Positions 41,632 through 49,921 of a stretch of DNA of 64,000 nt are shown here, in pieces (positions within the stretch are counted from its first letter, which is position 1; every line of letters starts with the position of its first letter). The position numbers and the translations under genes were made by a program. The DNA comes from Streptomyces sp. NRRL WC-3742 (GTDB taxonomy: Bacteria > Actinomycetota > Actinomycetes > Streptomycetales > Streptomycetaceae), in the NCBI RefSeq assembly GCF_000720635.1, contig NZ_JOCF01000033.1, positions 10,871-74,870 on the forward strand. The letters run 5' to 3'. Under the pieces are notes generated by a model. It had not been told where the DNA came from, did not search any database, and worked only from the letters and a program-made list of their open reading frames with translations.

Positions 41632-42507
41632 GTGACGACCCACCACGACACGTCCTGGGCGGGCGAGAGCGAACCCGCGGCCCCCGCGCCGATCACCCCC
41701 GCCGACGTCGCCGACGCCGCCCGCCTGGTCTCCTTCGGCCTCCAGGCCAAGCTGCTGCCCGCCCGCGACGCCGAGTACGCCGAGCTCGTGCGCCGCCACC
41801 GCGAGGACCCGCCCTTCGCCCGCCTCGCCGACGCCATCGCCACCGGCATGGGCCTGGTCGTCCTCGAGGTCTCCCCGCGCGCCGGCATGGCCGTCGCCGC
41901 CGCCGAGGACTCCCTGTTCGCCGTCCGCATGGGCGACTACTCGCGCCGCGCCGCCTCCGAGTCCACCGACCGCTTCCTGCACGGCCTGGCCCACCTCGCC
42001 GTCGCCGCGATGGCCTTCCCCCGCCCCGAGGACCTCGCCGACGACACCTACCTCGGCCGGATCACCGTCAACGGCGTCGACGCCTTCGTCCGCCAGGCGT
42101 GCCGCCGCCTCGAGGAGCAGGCCGACGCCGAGGGCGCCAACACCGACCCCACCACCGACGCCCCCGGCCTGGAGGCCGCCTGGCGCGTCTGGTCCCGCCG
42201 CACCGCCACCGGCGCCACCAAGGACGCCCGGCGCCTGTCCGGCTCCACCACCGGCATCGTCGCCAAGGCCGTGCTCTTCCTCGTCGACTCCGGCTTCCTG
42301 CAGAAGGTCTCCGACGACTCCGGCGGCACCTACCGCACCACCGCCCGCTACCAGCTCCAGGTCCGCGACCTGGCCGGCAGCGCCGCCATGGCCGAACTGC
42401 TCGACCTCGGCGTCGTGCCCGTCTCCGACGGCACCGCCAGCCTGCTGCCGCCCGACACCACCGACGACCTGGTCGCCGACGCGGGCCTGCCCTTCCACTC
42501 GCTCTGA
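41632..42507 (+). CDS. MukE-like winged-helix subunit of an SMC-type complex
   Basis: This 291-aa protein has two likely winged-helix regions: about residues 20-110 (ADVADAARLVSFGLQAKLLPARDAEYAELVRRHREDPPFARLADAIATGMGLVVLEVSPRAG) and about 195-265 (STTGIVAKAVLFLVDSGFLQKVSDDSGGTYRTTARYQLQVRDLA). A central FLHGLAHLAVAAMAFPRPEDLADDTYLGRITVNGVDAFVRQACRRL helical part links them. It fits the MukE/JetB (KITE-type) position. The GTG start has GAGGAG about 9 nt upstream. Its stop codon is duplicated downstream by a 15-bp repeat. Confidence 0.6.
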   Translation: MTTHHDTSWAGESEPAAPAPITPADVADAARLVSFGLQAKLLPARDAEYAELVRRHREDPPFARLADAIATGMGLVVLEVSPRAGMAVAAAEDSLFAVRMGDYSRRAASESTDRFLHGLAHLAVAAMAFPRPEDLADDTYLGRITVNGVDAFVRQACRRLEEQADAEGANTDPTTDAPGLEAAWRVWSRRTATGATKDARRLSGSTTGIVAKAVLFLVDSGFLQKVSDDSGGTYRTTARYQLQVRDLAGSAAMAELLDLGVVPVSDGTASLLPPDTTDDLVADAGLPFHSL

Positions 42508-42590
42508 CCGCACTCGCTCTGACCACACTCGCCAGGCACGCGAGCACCAGCCACACAAGCTCCAGTCACGCAAGCTCCAACCACGCAAGC
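42496..42590 (+). repeat. Two 15-bp tandem repeats in the operon spacer
   Basis: CACTCGCTCTGACCG (42496-42510) spans the stop codon of the winged-helix gene and is repeated at 42511-42525 with a partial third copy. Then CACACAAGCTCCAGT (42552-42566), CACGCAAGCTCCAAC (42567-42581) and CACGCAAGC follow, ending about 18 nt before the SMC-like start codon. Confidence 0.8.
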
Positions 42591-42608
42591 CACGGAGAAC
42601 CGCCGCAC

Positions 42609-45600
42609 ATGTACGAGCTGAACCGGGTCCGCCTCTACTCGATCGGACCGGCCGGCGCCCGCTACGCCGACACGGTGCTCGACCTGCGCGGCGTCGGCGA
42701 GCCCGTCGCCGACCCGGCCCCCCAGCAGATCGGCCTGTTCGGCGAGGAGGCCGAGGGCCCCGTGCGCCGCCCCGCCCCGGCCGGCGTGCTCTTCCTGGAG
42801 AACGGCGGCGGCAAGTCCGTCCTGCTCAAGCTGATCTTCTCGGTCATGCTCCCCGGCCACCGCAACACCCTCGGCGGCGCCAGCTCCGGCGTGCTGCGCA
42901 AGTTCCTGCTCGCCGACGACTGCGGCCACGTCGCCCTGGAGTGGCAGCACACCGTCACCGGCGAACTCATCGTCGTCGGCAAGGCCAGCGAGTGGCGCGG
43001 CCGCCAGGTCTCCTCCGACCCGCGCAAGTTCGCCGAGAGCTGGTACTCCTTCCGCCCCGGCCCGGGCCTGACCCTCGACTCGCTGCCCGTCGCCGAACGC
43101 GTCAGCCTCGCCGGTGACCAGAAGGCCCGCGGCCGCCGCCGCACCATGAAGGGCTTCCGCGACGCCATGTCCGAGGCCGGCAAGGCCCACCCGCATCTCG
43201 ACCTCGTCTTCGAGGACGGCCACGACCGCTGGACCGAACACCTCGGCGAACTCGGCCTCGACCCCGAACTCTTCCGCTACCAGCGGGAGATGAACGCCGA
43301 CGAGGGCGAGGCCGCCGGCCTCTTCGCCGTCAAGCACGACAGCGACTTCACCGACCTACTGCTGCGCGCCGTCACCGACACCCGCGACACCGACGGCCTC
43401 GCCGACCTCGTCCACGGCTTCGCCGCCAAGCTTGGCCTGCGCTCCGAACTCACCGCCGAACGCGACTTCACCGCAGGCTCGTTGGACCTCCTCGAGCGCA
43501 TCGCCGAGGCCACCGCCGCCCGCGAGGGCGTACGCGAGGCCCACCGCACCGCCGAACGCCGCACCCGCCGCCTCGCCCAGGCCCTCGCCACCCGCGCCGC
43601 CGCCGAACGCGACCGCGCCCACGACCTCTCCGTCGAGGTCGCCGCCGCCGCGAGCGCCGTCACCGCCGCCGAGACCGACCGCACCCGGCACCACCTCATC
43701 GTCGACGAACTCACCTACCGCCACGCCTCCCTGGGCCTGGCCGCCGCCACCGCCGAGGCCGCCGCCCTGCGCCGGGAACTCACCGAGGCCCGCACCCTGC
43801 ACTCCGCCTGGCAGGCCGCCGAGGCGGTGCTGCGCCACCGCGCCGCCGCCGACCGCGTCACCCGCGTCGCCGCCGCCATCCGCGAGGCCGAACTCGACGC
43901 CGCCCCCGCCCTCGCCGCCCGGGCCCTCGCCGCCACCGCCCTCGCCCGCGCCCTCGAAGCCGCCGCCGCGGCCGCCGAGACCCGCGCCGACACCGAGGAG
44001 CAGCGCGCCGGCGAACTCCAGGAGGACGGCGCCAAGGCGCAGTCCGACGCCACCGAGGCCGCCACCGCCGCCCAGAAGGCCCGCAGCGAGGCCGAGCACC
44101 TGCGCCAGCGCCTCGCCGAGGTCGAGCAGGAGACCGCCGCCGCCGTCGAGGCCGGCTTCATCGACGCGGACGGCGACATCGACCCGGCCCGCGCCGCCCT
44201 GCACGCCGCCGACGTCGAGAAGAGCGCCGCCGCCGCCCTCGCCCAGGCCCGTACGGCCGCCGAGAGCGCCGCCGCCCGGCTGCGCGAGGCGTCCGCCGCG
44301 ACCGGGCGCGCCGAGCTCGCCGCCGAACGTGCAGGCGACGCCCGCAAGGCCGCCGCCCGGGCCCTCGCCGCCGAGCAGCGCACCGCCGCCCTGCTCGCCA
44401 CCGAGGAGCGCCTCGCCGACCTGCTCTCCCTGACCGCCGCCCCTACTGACTGGGCAGAAGACGGGGAGCAGGCCGAGGAGGACGCCGGCTTCCTCACCCC
44501 CGCCGTCCTCGACCGCAACGCCGAGTACCTGCGCGAACTCCTCGACGAGGCCATCGCCACCGCCGAACGCACCCTGTTCGAGCTGCGCACCGCCGCGGCC
44601 GACGACTCCCGCATCCTCGCCGCCCTCGGCGACGGGGGCCTGCTGCCGCCCGGCCCGGACGTGCTCGCCACCGTCGAGTACCTCGCCGAGCACGGCATCC
44701 CCGCCCTGCCCGGCTGGCGCTACCTCGCCCAGTCCGTCGACCCGGCCGACCACGAGGCGATCCTCGCCGCCCGCCCCGAACTCGTCGACGGCGTCGTGGT
44801 CACCGACCCCGCCTCGCTGGAGCGCGCCCGCGAGGCCCTGCAGTCCGCCGCCCTGCTGCCGCGCTCCACCGTCGCCGTCGGCGCCGCCGCCTCCCTGATC
44901 GCCCCGATCACCGACGAGCCCGCCTTCTTCCTCGTACCGCCGAACCCGGCCATGCACGACGAGTCCGCCGCCGACGGCGAACGCCGCGAACTGCGCACCC
45001 GCGCCGCCGCCCGCGAGGAGCACATCCGCGAACTCGCCGCCCGCCTCGGCGCCGACCGCGCCCTCGCCGCCCGCCTCGCCTCCTGGCACGCGTCCTGCCC
45101 GCCCGGCACCCTCGCCGAACTCGCCGCCGCCGCCGACACCGCCCGCGAGCACGCCGAACAGGCCGCCGCCGCCCTGGCCACCCTGCGCGCCGACCACGAC
45201 GAGGCCGAGACCGACCACGCCGCCGCCGCCTCCGCCCACGAGGAGCACCGCGAGAGCGCCCAGCGCGCCCGCCGACGCGCCGACGCCCTCTCCGGCCTCG
45301 CCTTCCGCCTGCGCGAACGCGCCAACTGGGCCCGCCGCCGGCGCGAACTGGCCGAGGACGCCACCGAGTGCGACCGCCGCCAGAGCCTGTGCGCCGACCG
45401 CGCCCGCACCTGCGACGAGGACCGCCGCGCCGCCCAGCGCGCCGCCGACGACGCCCGCCGCACCGCCCGCGCCCTGCGCGCCGAACGCGCCGAGATCCCC
45501 GCCGCCGAGCAGACCGACACCGAGGCCGACAGCGCCCCCGCCGCCCTGCCCGCCCTGCGCGAGGCGTACCGCGCCGCCTCCCAGCTGTACGAGAAGGTCG

Positions 45601-47192
45601 GCGTCGGCGCCGACCTGCGCGCCGAACAGGCCCGCGCCGAGGGCGACGAGGCCGCAGCCGCCACCGAACTCGACCGGCTCACCAACAAGGTCCGCACCCG
45701 CGCCGAGGAACTCCTCGGCAGCCCCGACGGCGCCGACGGCCCCGCCCGCCAGGCCGCCGCCGCCCGCGCCGAGGAGCTCGTCGCCACCATCGAGGCCCGC
45801 GCGGCCGCCGCCAGCGAGCAGCTCGGCCGCCTGCGCGGCGAGGCCGAACGCTCCGCCCCCGCGAACGGCGAGGCCCACACCGAGCTGCCCGAGGAGCTCG
45901 TCCCCACCGACCCCGAGCACGCCCAGACCCTGCTGCGCACCGCCACCGGCCGCCTCGCCGAACGCCGCGAGGCCCTGGACGCCGCCCGCACCGCCCACGC
46001 CGACCTCCAGCGCACCTTCAACACCGCCCAGTTGGCCGCCACCGACTTCGACGAACTCGCCGGGCAGCTGCGCGACGGCCTGCGCGACCACCAGGAGGAC
46101 GACGGCCAGAGCGTTGAGCCCTACCTCGGCGCCCTGCCCGAGGCCCGTACGGCCGCCACCGACGCCCGGCGCGCCCTGCGCACCGCCGCCGGCGAGCTGT
46201 CCTCCGCCGAACTCGCCGTCCGCGACGCCTCCGACGCCCTCGTCCGGCACGCCAACTCCGCCCGCTACGAGGCCGTCCGCACCCCCGCCCGCCAGCAGAT
46301 CCGCGAACTGCCCGCCTCCGCGCTGCCCGAGCACGCCGCCAACTGGGCCACCGCCTTCGCCCCCCGGCTGCGGGTGCTCACCGACGAACTCACCCAGCTG
46401 GAGCGCAACCGCGGCTCGATCGTCGACCGGCTGCGGGGCCTCGTCGAGTCCTCCCTCACCACCCTGCGCGCCGCCCAGCGCCTGTCCCGGCTGCCCGAGG
46501 GGCTGGGGGAGTGGTCCGGCCAGGAGTTCCTGCGCATCCGCTTCGAGGACCCGGACCACGCCACCCTGGTCGAGCGCCTCGGCGAGGTCATCGACGAGGC
46601 CACCCGCGCCGCCGTCCGCAAGAACAGCGACCTGCGCCGCGACGGCATGTCCCTGCTGCTTCGCGGTGTCGCCGCGGCCATCGGCCCCAAGGGCGTCAGC
46701 GTCGAGATCCTCAAGCCGGACGCGGTGCTGCGCGCCGAGCGCGTCGGCGTCGGCCAGATGTCCGACGTCTTCTCCGGCGGCCAGCTGCTCACCGCCGCCA
46801 TCGCGCTCTACTGCACCATGGCCGCGCTGCGCGCCAACGACCGTGGGCAGTCCCAACTCCGGCACGCCGGAACGCTGTTCCTCGACAACCCGATCGGGCG
46901 CGCCAACGCCACCTACCTGTTGGAGCTCCAGCGGGCCGTCGCCGACGCCCTCGGCGTCCAACTGATCTACACCACGGGCCTGTTCGACACCACCGCGCTC
47001 GCCGAGTTCCCGCTGGTGATCCGCCTGCGCAACGACGCCGACCTGCGCGCCGGCCTCAAGTACATCTCGGTGGAGGAGCACCTGCGCCCGGGCCTGCCCG
47101 CCCCGCAGGACCCGGACGGCCCGGCCGTCCACGGCGAGATCACCGCCACCCGGATGTTCAAGCGCCCGGCGGAGGCAGTCCCGAAGCCCTAG
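42609..47192 (+). CDS. Giant SMC/MukB-like coiled-coil ATPase
   Basis: This 1527-aa protein has an SMC-like plan. An N-terminal ATPase half carries P-loop LENGGGKSVLLKLIF (residues 63-77). About 950 residues of Ala/Glu/Arg heptad coiled coil follow, broken near residues 680-800 by a small globular hinge-like region with LPGWRYLAQSVDPADHEAILAARPELVDGVVV. The C-terminal half has FSGGQ (1388-1392) as ABC signature and TLFLDNPIG (about 1422-1430) at Walker B. The catalytic Glu after the Walker B Asp is Asn, and the P-loop lacks the usual first Gly. It should form a dimer with two folded arms; third gene of the operon, as JetC/MksB. GGAG lies 11 nt upstream of the ATG. Confidence 0.75.
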   Translation: MYELNRVRLYSIGPAGARYADTVLDLRGVGEPVADPAPQQIGLFGEEAEGPVRRPAPAGVLFLENGGGKSVLLKLIFSVMLPGHRNTLGGASSGVLRKFLLADDCGHVALEWQHTVTGELIVVGKASEWRGRQVSSDPRKFAESWYSFRPGPGLTLDSLPVAERVSLAGDQKARGRRRTMKGFRDAMSEAGKAHPHLDLVFEDGHDRWTEHLGELGLDPELFRYQREMNADEGEAAGLFAVKHDSDFTDLLLRAVTDTRDTDGLADLVHGFAAKLGLRSELTAERDFTAGSLDLLERIAEATAAREGVREAHRTAERRTRRLAQALATRAAAERDRAHDLSVEVAAAASAVTAAETDRTRHHLIVDELTYRHASLGLAAATAEAAALRRELTEARTLHSAWQAAEAVLRHRAAADRVTRVAAAIREAELDAAPALAARALAATALARALEAAAAAAETRADTEEQRAGELQEDGAKAQSDATEAATAAQKARSEAEHLRQRLAEVEQETAAAVEAGFIDADGDIDPARAALHAADVEKSAAAALAQARTAAESAAARLREASAATGRAELAAERAGDARKAAARALAAEQRTAALLATEERLADLLSLTAAPTDWAEDGEQAEEDAGFLTPAVLDRNAEYLRELLDEAIATAERTLFELRTAAADDSRILAALGDGGLLPPGPDVLATVEYLAEHGIPALPGWRYLAQSVDPADHEAILAARPELVDGVVVTDPASLERAREALQSAALLPRSTVAVGAAASLIAPITDEPAFFLVPPNPAMHDESAADGERRELRTRAAAREEHIRELAARLGADRALAARLASWHASCPPGTLAELAAAADTAREHAEQAAAALATLRADHDEAETDHAAAASAHEEHRESAQRARRRADALSGLAFRLRERANWARRRRELAEDATECDRRQSLCADRARTCDEDRRAAQRAADDARRTARALRAERAEIPAAEQTDTEADSAPAALPALREAYRAASQLYEKVGVGADLRAEQARAEGDEAAAATELDRLTNKVRTRAEELLGSPDGADGPARQAAAARAEELVATIEARAAAASEQLGRLRGEAERSAPANGEAHTELPEELVPTDPEHAQTLLRTATGRLAERREALDAARTAHADLQRTFNTAQLAATDFDELAGQLRDGLRDHQEDDGQSVEPYLGALPEARTAATDARRALRTAAGELSSAELAVRDASDALVRHANSARYEAVRTPARQQIRELPASALPEHAANWATAFAPRLRVLTDELTQLERNRGSIVDRLRGLVESSLTTLRAAQRLSRLPEGLGEWSGQEFLRIRFEDPDHATLVERLGEVIDEATRAAVRKNSDLRRDGMSLLLRGVAAAIGPKGVSVEILKPDAVLRAERVGVGQMSDVFSGGQLLTAAIALYCTMAALRANDRGQSQLRHAGTLFLDNPIGRANATYLLELQRAVADALGVQLIYTTGLFDTTALAEFPLVIRLRNDADLRAGLKYISVEEHLRPGLPAPQDPDGPAVHGEITATRMFKRPAEAVPKP

Positions 47193-47202
47193 CGTTACGG
47201 GC

Positions 47203-47961
47203 ATGCTGACGATCGCGCAGTTCAGTGACATCCACCTCGGCCAGTCCCACAAGGGCGACGGCGGACGGCGGGCCCGCAAGCGGGCCGAGCAGGTGATGGC
47301 GTACCTCGACGCCCTGCCCGGCCCGCTGGACGCGGTGCTCGTCACCGGGGACCTCGCCGACCACGGCCTGGCGGAGGAGTACCGGCAGGTCGCCAAGGTG
47401 CTCAAGTCCCGCCACCCGGTGCTCATCTGCCCCGGCAACCACGACCGCCGGGAGCCGTACCGGGAGGTGCTGCTGGGCGAGGCGGCGACGGAGGAGCCGG
47501 TCAACCGGCTGCACCAACTCCCCGGCGTGGACGTGCTGATGCTCGACTCGTCGGTCCCCGGCCGCAGCGAGGGCCTGCTCGACGACCCCACCCTGGACTG
47601 GCTGGAGGAGCAACTGGCCACCGGCCGCGCCGAGGTGCCCGCCCTGGTCGCCTTCCACCACCCGCCCGTGGAGCTGCACGTTCCGACCGTGGACGCCATC
47701 CGCCAGTTCGAGGAGGTACGGCTGGCGCGGGTGCTGCGCCGTCACCCCCGGGTGGTGGCGCTGCTGTGCGGCCACGCCCACACCGGCGCCGCGACCACCT
47801 TCGCCGGCCTGCCGCTGCTGGTCGCCCCCGGCGTGGTCTCCACCGTCACCCTGCCCTGCGAGGGCGGCCGCGGCATCGCCTTCGACCACCCGCCGATGCT
47901 CGCCTTCCACGTCCTGGACGGCGACCGCCGGCTCACCACCCACTACCGGGCGGTCTGCTGA
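47203..47961 (+). CDS. Calcineurin-like metallophosphoesterase (Icc/CpdA or Mre11-like)
   Basis: This 252-aa protein has all five metallophosphoesterase motifs in order: FSDIHLG (residues 7-13), VTGDLADHG, PGNHDRRE, AFHHPPVE and CGHAHTGA. The size and H-x-P-P spacing fit class III cyclic nucleotide phosphodiesterases (Icc/CpdA), but the fold is shared with Mre11/SbcD nucleases. It starts 10 bp after the SMC-like gene, so it may be co-translated in the same operon. A TAGCGT 7 nt before the ATG could also give it its own leaderless promoter. Its last 19 bp overlap the convergent gene. Confidence 0.85.
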   Translation: MLTIAQFSDIHLGQSHKGDGGRRARKRAEQVMAYLDALPGPLDAVLVTGDLADHGLAEEYRQVAKVLKSRHPVLICPGNHDRREPYREVLLGEAATEEPVNRLHQLPGVDVLMLDSSVPGRSEGLLDDPTLDWLEEQLATGRAEVPALVAFHHPPVELHVPTVDAIRQFEEVRLARVLRRHPRVVALLCGHAHTGAATTFAGLPLLVAPGVVSTVTLPCEGGRGIAFDHPPMLAFHVLDGDRRLTTHYRAVC

Positions 47962-48488
47962 CGCCCGCCCGGGGCCTGTGACCGCGCCTGCTGCTGGCCG
48001 GGCCGGGGCTGCTGCCCGGGCCGGGCCTGTTGTCCTGGCCGGGGAAGCGGCCGGGGAGCCAGCGGCTCCGGCGCCCGGTACGGCTGCGGACGAGGCGCCG
48101 CCTGCGCCCGCAGCCGCTGGGCGGCCACCTGCCGGGAGATCAGGATCTCCAGCAGGCACCACATCGTGCCGAACACCCCCAGCCCCATCGCCATCAGCGC
48201 GGGCGTGAGCAGCGAACTGCCCGCGTACGAGGCCAGCGTCGCGACCACGATGCCCACCAGCGTGAAGGAGAAGGAGAGCACCGCCCGTACGGCGGCGGCG
48301 CGCACCTCGTCGGGCAGGCGGCGACGGCGGCGTGGTACGGACATCGAGCGACCCCCAGGCGCGAATTCGGTGGTGAACTCGGGGCGGGCGCACACGAAAG
48401 GCGCCCCCTCGACCCACTCTGCCCCGTCGAACCAGGACCATGCGTCCGAATCGGCCGAACCGACAGAACTGCCGCCAAACCGTGTCAT
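47943..48488 (-). CDS. Membrane protein with Pro/Gln-rich tail
   Basis: This 181-aa protein begins with a short soluble part (MTRFGGSSVGSADSDAWSWFDGAEWVEG), a basic RRRRRLPDEVRAAAVRA juxtamembrane stretch, and two membrane helices (about residues 65-86 and 92-116). The tail has PGQQARPGQQPRPGQQQAR repeats. I do not recognise the family. Similar two-helix proteins with DxWSWFDGAEWVEG-like starts are common as streptomycete hypotheticals. A start at MSVPRRRRR is also possible. Confidence 0.65.
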   Translation of the reverse strand: MTRFGGSSVGSADSDAWSWFDGAEWVEGAPFVCARPEFTTEFAPGGRSMSVPRRRRRLPDEVRAAAVRAVLSFSFTLVGIVVATLASYAGSSLLTPALMAMGLGVFGTMWCLLEILISRQVAAQRLRAQAAPRPQPYRAPEPLAPRPLPRPGQQARPGQQPRPGQQQARSQAPGGRQQTAR

Positions 48489-48517
48489 CCGGGCAGTGTC
48501 CCGGCCGGTACGGTCCG

Positions 48518-49213
48518 TCAGTCCAGCTGCTGGTTCAGCTCCTCCAGGGCGCCGGTCACGATGGTGCGCATCGCCTGCTCGGCGCGCCCGGCCTCCCCGG
48601 CCCAGATCGCCTCGGCGACCTCGCGGTGCAGCCGGATCGCGTACGACTCCGGCTGATGCGGCATCAGGTGGTACTCGGTGCGCCCGGTGAGCACCGCCCC
48701 CACGGTGTCCCCGAGGTGGGCGAACATCTCGTTGCCCGAGGCGCGCAGGATCAGCGCGTGGTAGGCGATGTCGTGCCGCAGGAAGGTGCTGAGGTCCGCC
48801 GCCCGCGCCGAGACCGTCAACTCGACGGCAAGCGAGCTGAGTTCGCGCCGCTCGTCGTCGCTGGCGTGGACGGCGGCGAGCGCGGCGGCGGCCGGTTCCA
48901 CGGCGACCCGCAGCGAGCCGAGCGAGCGCAGCTGGGCGGAGCGGTCCGCGCCGGCCAGGCGCCAGCGGATCACCATCGGGTCGAAGACGTCCCAGAGCGA
49001 CCTGGGCTGCACGGTGATCCCGACCCTGCGGCGGGAGGCCACCAGGCGCATGCCCTCCAGGATCCGCACAGCCTCCCGGACGACCGTCCGGGAGACCCCG
49101 AAGCGCTCCTCCAGATCCTCCCCGCGCAGCACCGCCCCCTCGGGGATCTCCCCCGACGCGATCGCCGGCCCGAGCTCGGCAAGCAGCCGGCCGGGCAGCC
49201 CCTGGATCTCCAT
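48518..49213 (-). CDS. GntR/FadR-type regulator (FCD domain), gluconate repressor candidate
   Basis: This 231-aa protein has an N-terminal GntR winged helix (residues about 8-75: LPGRLLAELGPAIASGEIPEGAVLRGEDLEERFGVSRTVVREAVRILEGMRLVASRRRVGITV) and a C-terminal all-helical FCD domain with metal-binding HDIAYHALIL and LHREVAEAI His residues. It is divergent from gntK and gntP, the standard actinobacterial arrangement in which it represses gluconate uptake and phosphorylation until gluconate or 6-phosphogluconate binds. Palindromic half-sites in the spacer fit this. Confidence 0.85.
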   Translation of the reverse strand: MEIQGLPGRLLAELGPAIASGEIPEGAVLRGEDLEERFGVSRTVVREAVRILEGMRLVASRRRVGITVQPRSLWDVFDPMVIRWRLAGADRSAQLRSLGSLRVAVEPAAAALAAVHASDDERRELSSLAVELTVSARAADLSTFLRHDIAYHALILRASGNEMFAHLGDTVGAVLTGRTEYHLMPHQPESYAIRLHREVAEAIWAGEAGRAEQAMRTIVTGALEELNQQLD

Positions 49214-49282
49214 CCGCTCAGCCTAGACGCCGCCCCGCCGCGCGTGCGAAGGACCCCTGCGACGCACCCCACAGTCCAAAAG

Positions 49283-49335
49283 TATGACGATTTGGTTTCC
49301 GCCACTTGAATACGTCATATCTTTGAGGCGATAGT
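49283..49335 (+). promoter_or_regulatory. gntK promoter with GntR-type operator half-sites
   Basis: TTGAAT (49306-49311) and GATAGT (49330-49335) with an 18-nt spacer form a promoter. CGTCATA (49313-49319) lies inside that spacer and its reverse complement TATGACG lies at 49283-49289, so a bound regulator could block RNA polymerase. Confidence 0.6.
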
Positions 49336-49363
49336 GGCGGCCTGCAACGAAGGAGCACCACCC

Positions 49364-49921
49364 ATGGCTCTCAGCGCCGAGAACCGTGCCGTCCCCGGGA
49401 CCACCCCCCTCACCGTCGTGGTGATGGGCGTCTCAGGCGTCGGCAAGACCACCCTGGCCCGCCTCCTGGCCGACCGCCTCGATCTCCCCTTCGCCGAGGC
49501 GGACGAGTTCCACCCGCCGGCCAACATCGCCAAGATGTCCGCCGGCACCCCGCTGGACGACCGGGACCGTGAACCCTGGCTGCGCGCCATCGGCGCCTGG
49601 CTGAAGGAGCACGCCGAGGACGGCACCGGCGGTGTGGTCACCTGCTCGGCGCTGAAGCACGGCTACCGCGACATCCTGCGCGCGGCCGCCCCGGGCGCCT
49701 TCTTCCTGCACCTCAGCGGCGGTCACGACCTGGTCGAGGACCGGATCGCCCACCGCACCGGCCACTTCATGCCGGCCTCGCTGCTCGACTCCCAGTACGC
49801 CACCTTGGAGGCCCTGGGCGCGGACGAGCTCGGTGCCGTACTGGACGTCGGCCCGTCCCCCGAAGAACTCGTCGAGAAGGCCGTGGCGCTGCTGCGGCCG
49901 GTCAATGGAGACCTCGCGTGA
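49364..49921 (+). CDS. gntK: Gluconokinase
   Basis: This 185-aa protein is a P-loop kinase of the GntK/IdnK type: VVMGVSGVGKTTLA (residues 19-32), FAEADEFHPPANIAKMSAGTPLDDRDREPWL with the sugar-binding H-P-P-x-N, VVTCSALKHGYRD and GHFMPASLLDSQYATLE. It makes 6-phosphogluconate from gluconate and ATP for the pentose phosphate or Entner-Doudoroff routes. AAGGAG lies 9 nt before the ATG. Its TGA overlaps the GTG of gntP (GTGA), indicating coupling. Confidence 0.9.
   Translation: MALSAENRAVPGTTPLTVVVMGVSGVGKTTLARLLADRLDLPFAEADEFHPPANIAKMSAGTPLDDRDREPWLRAIGAWLKEHAEDGTGGVVTCSALKHGYRDILRAAAPGAFFLHLSGGHDLVEDRIAHRTGHFMPASLLDSQYATLEALGADELGAVLDVGPSPEELVEKAVALLRPVNGDLA

Noticed and set aside
43356..47699. 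A 1447-aa open frame antisense to the SMC-like gene
   Set aside because: It is a shadow of very high third-position GC in the opposite frame: Gly/Ala-rich low-complexity protein with no domain, entirely within the plus-strand coding region.
40022..47961. A complete Wadjet (JetABCD) call
   Set aside because: No JetD-like topoisomerase VI-type nuclease is in or next to the operon and sequence identity to JetA/JetB was not demonstrated, so only a Wadjet/Mks-like label is used.
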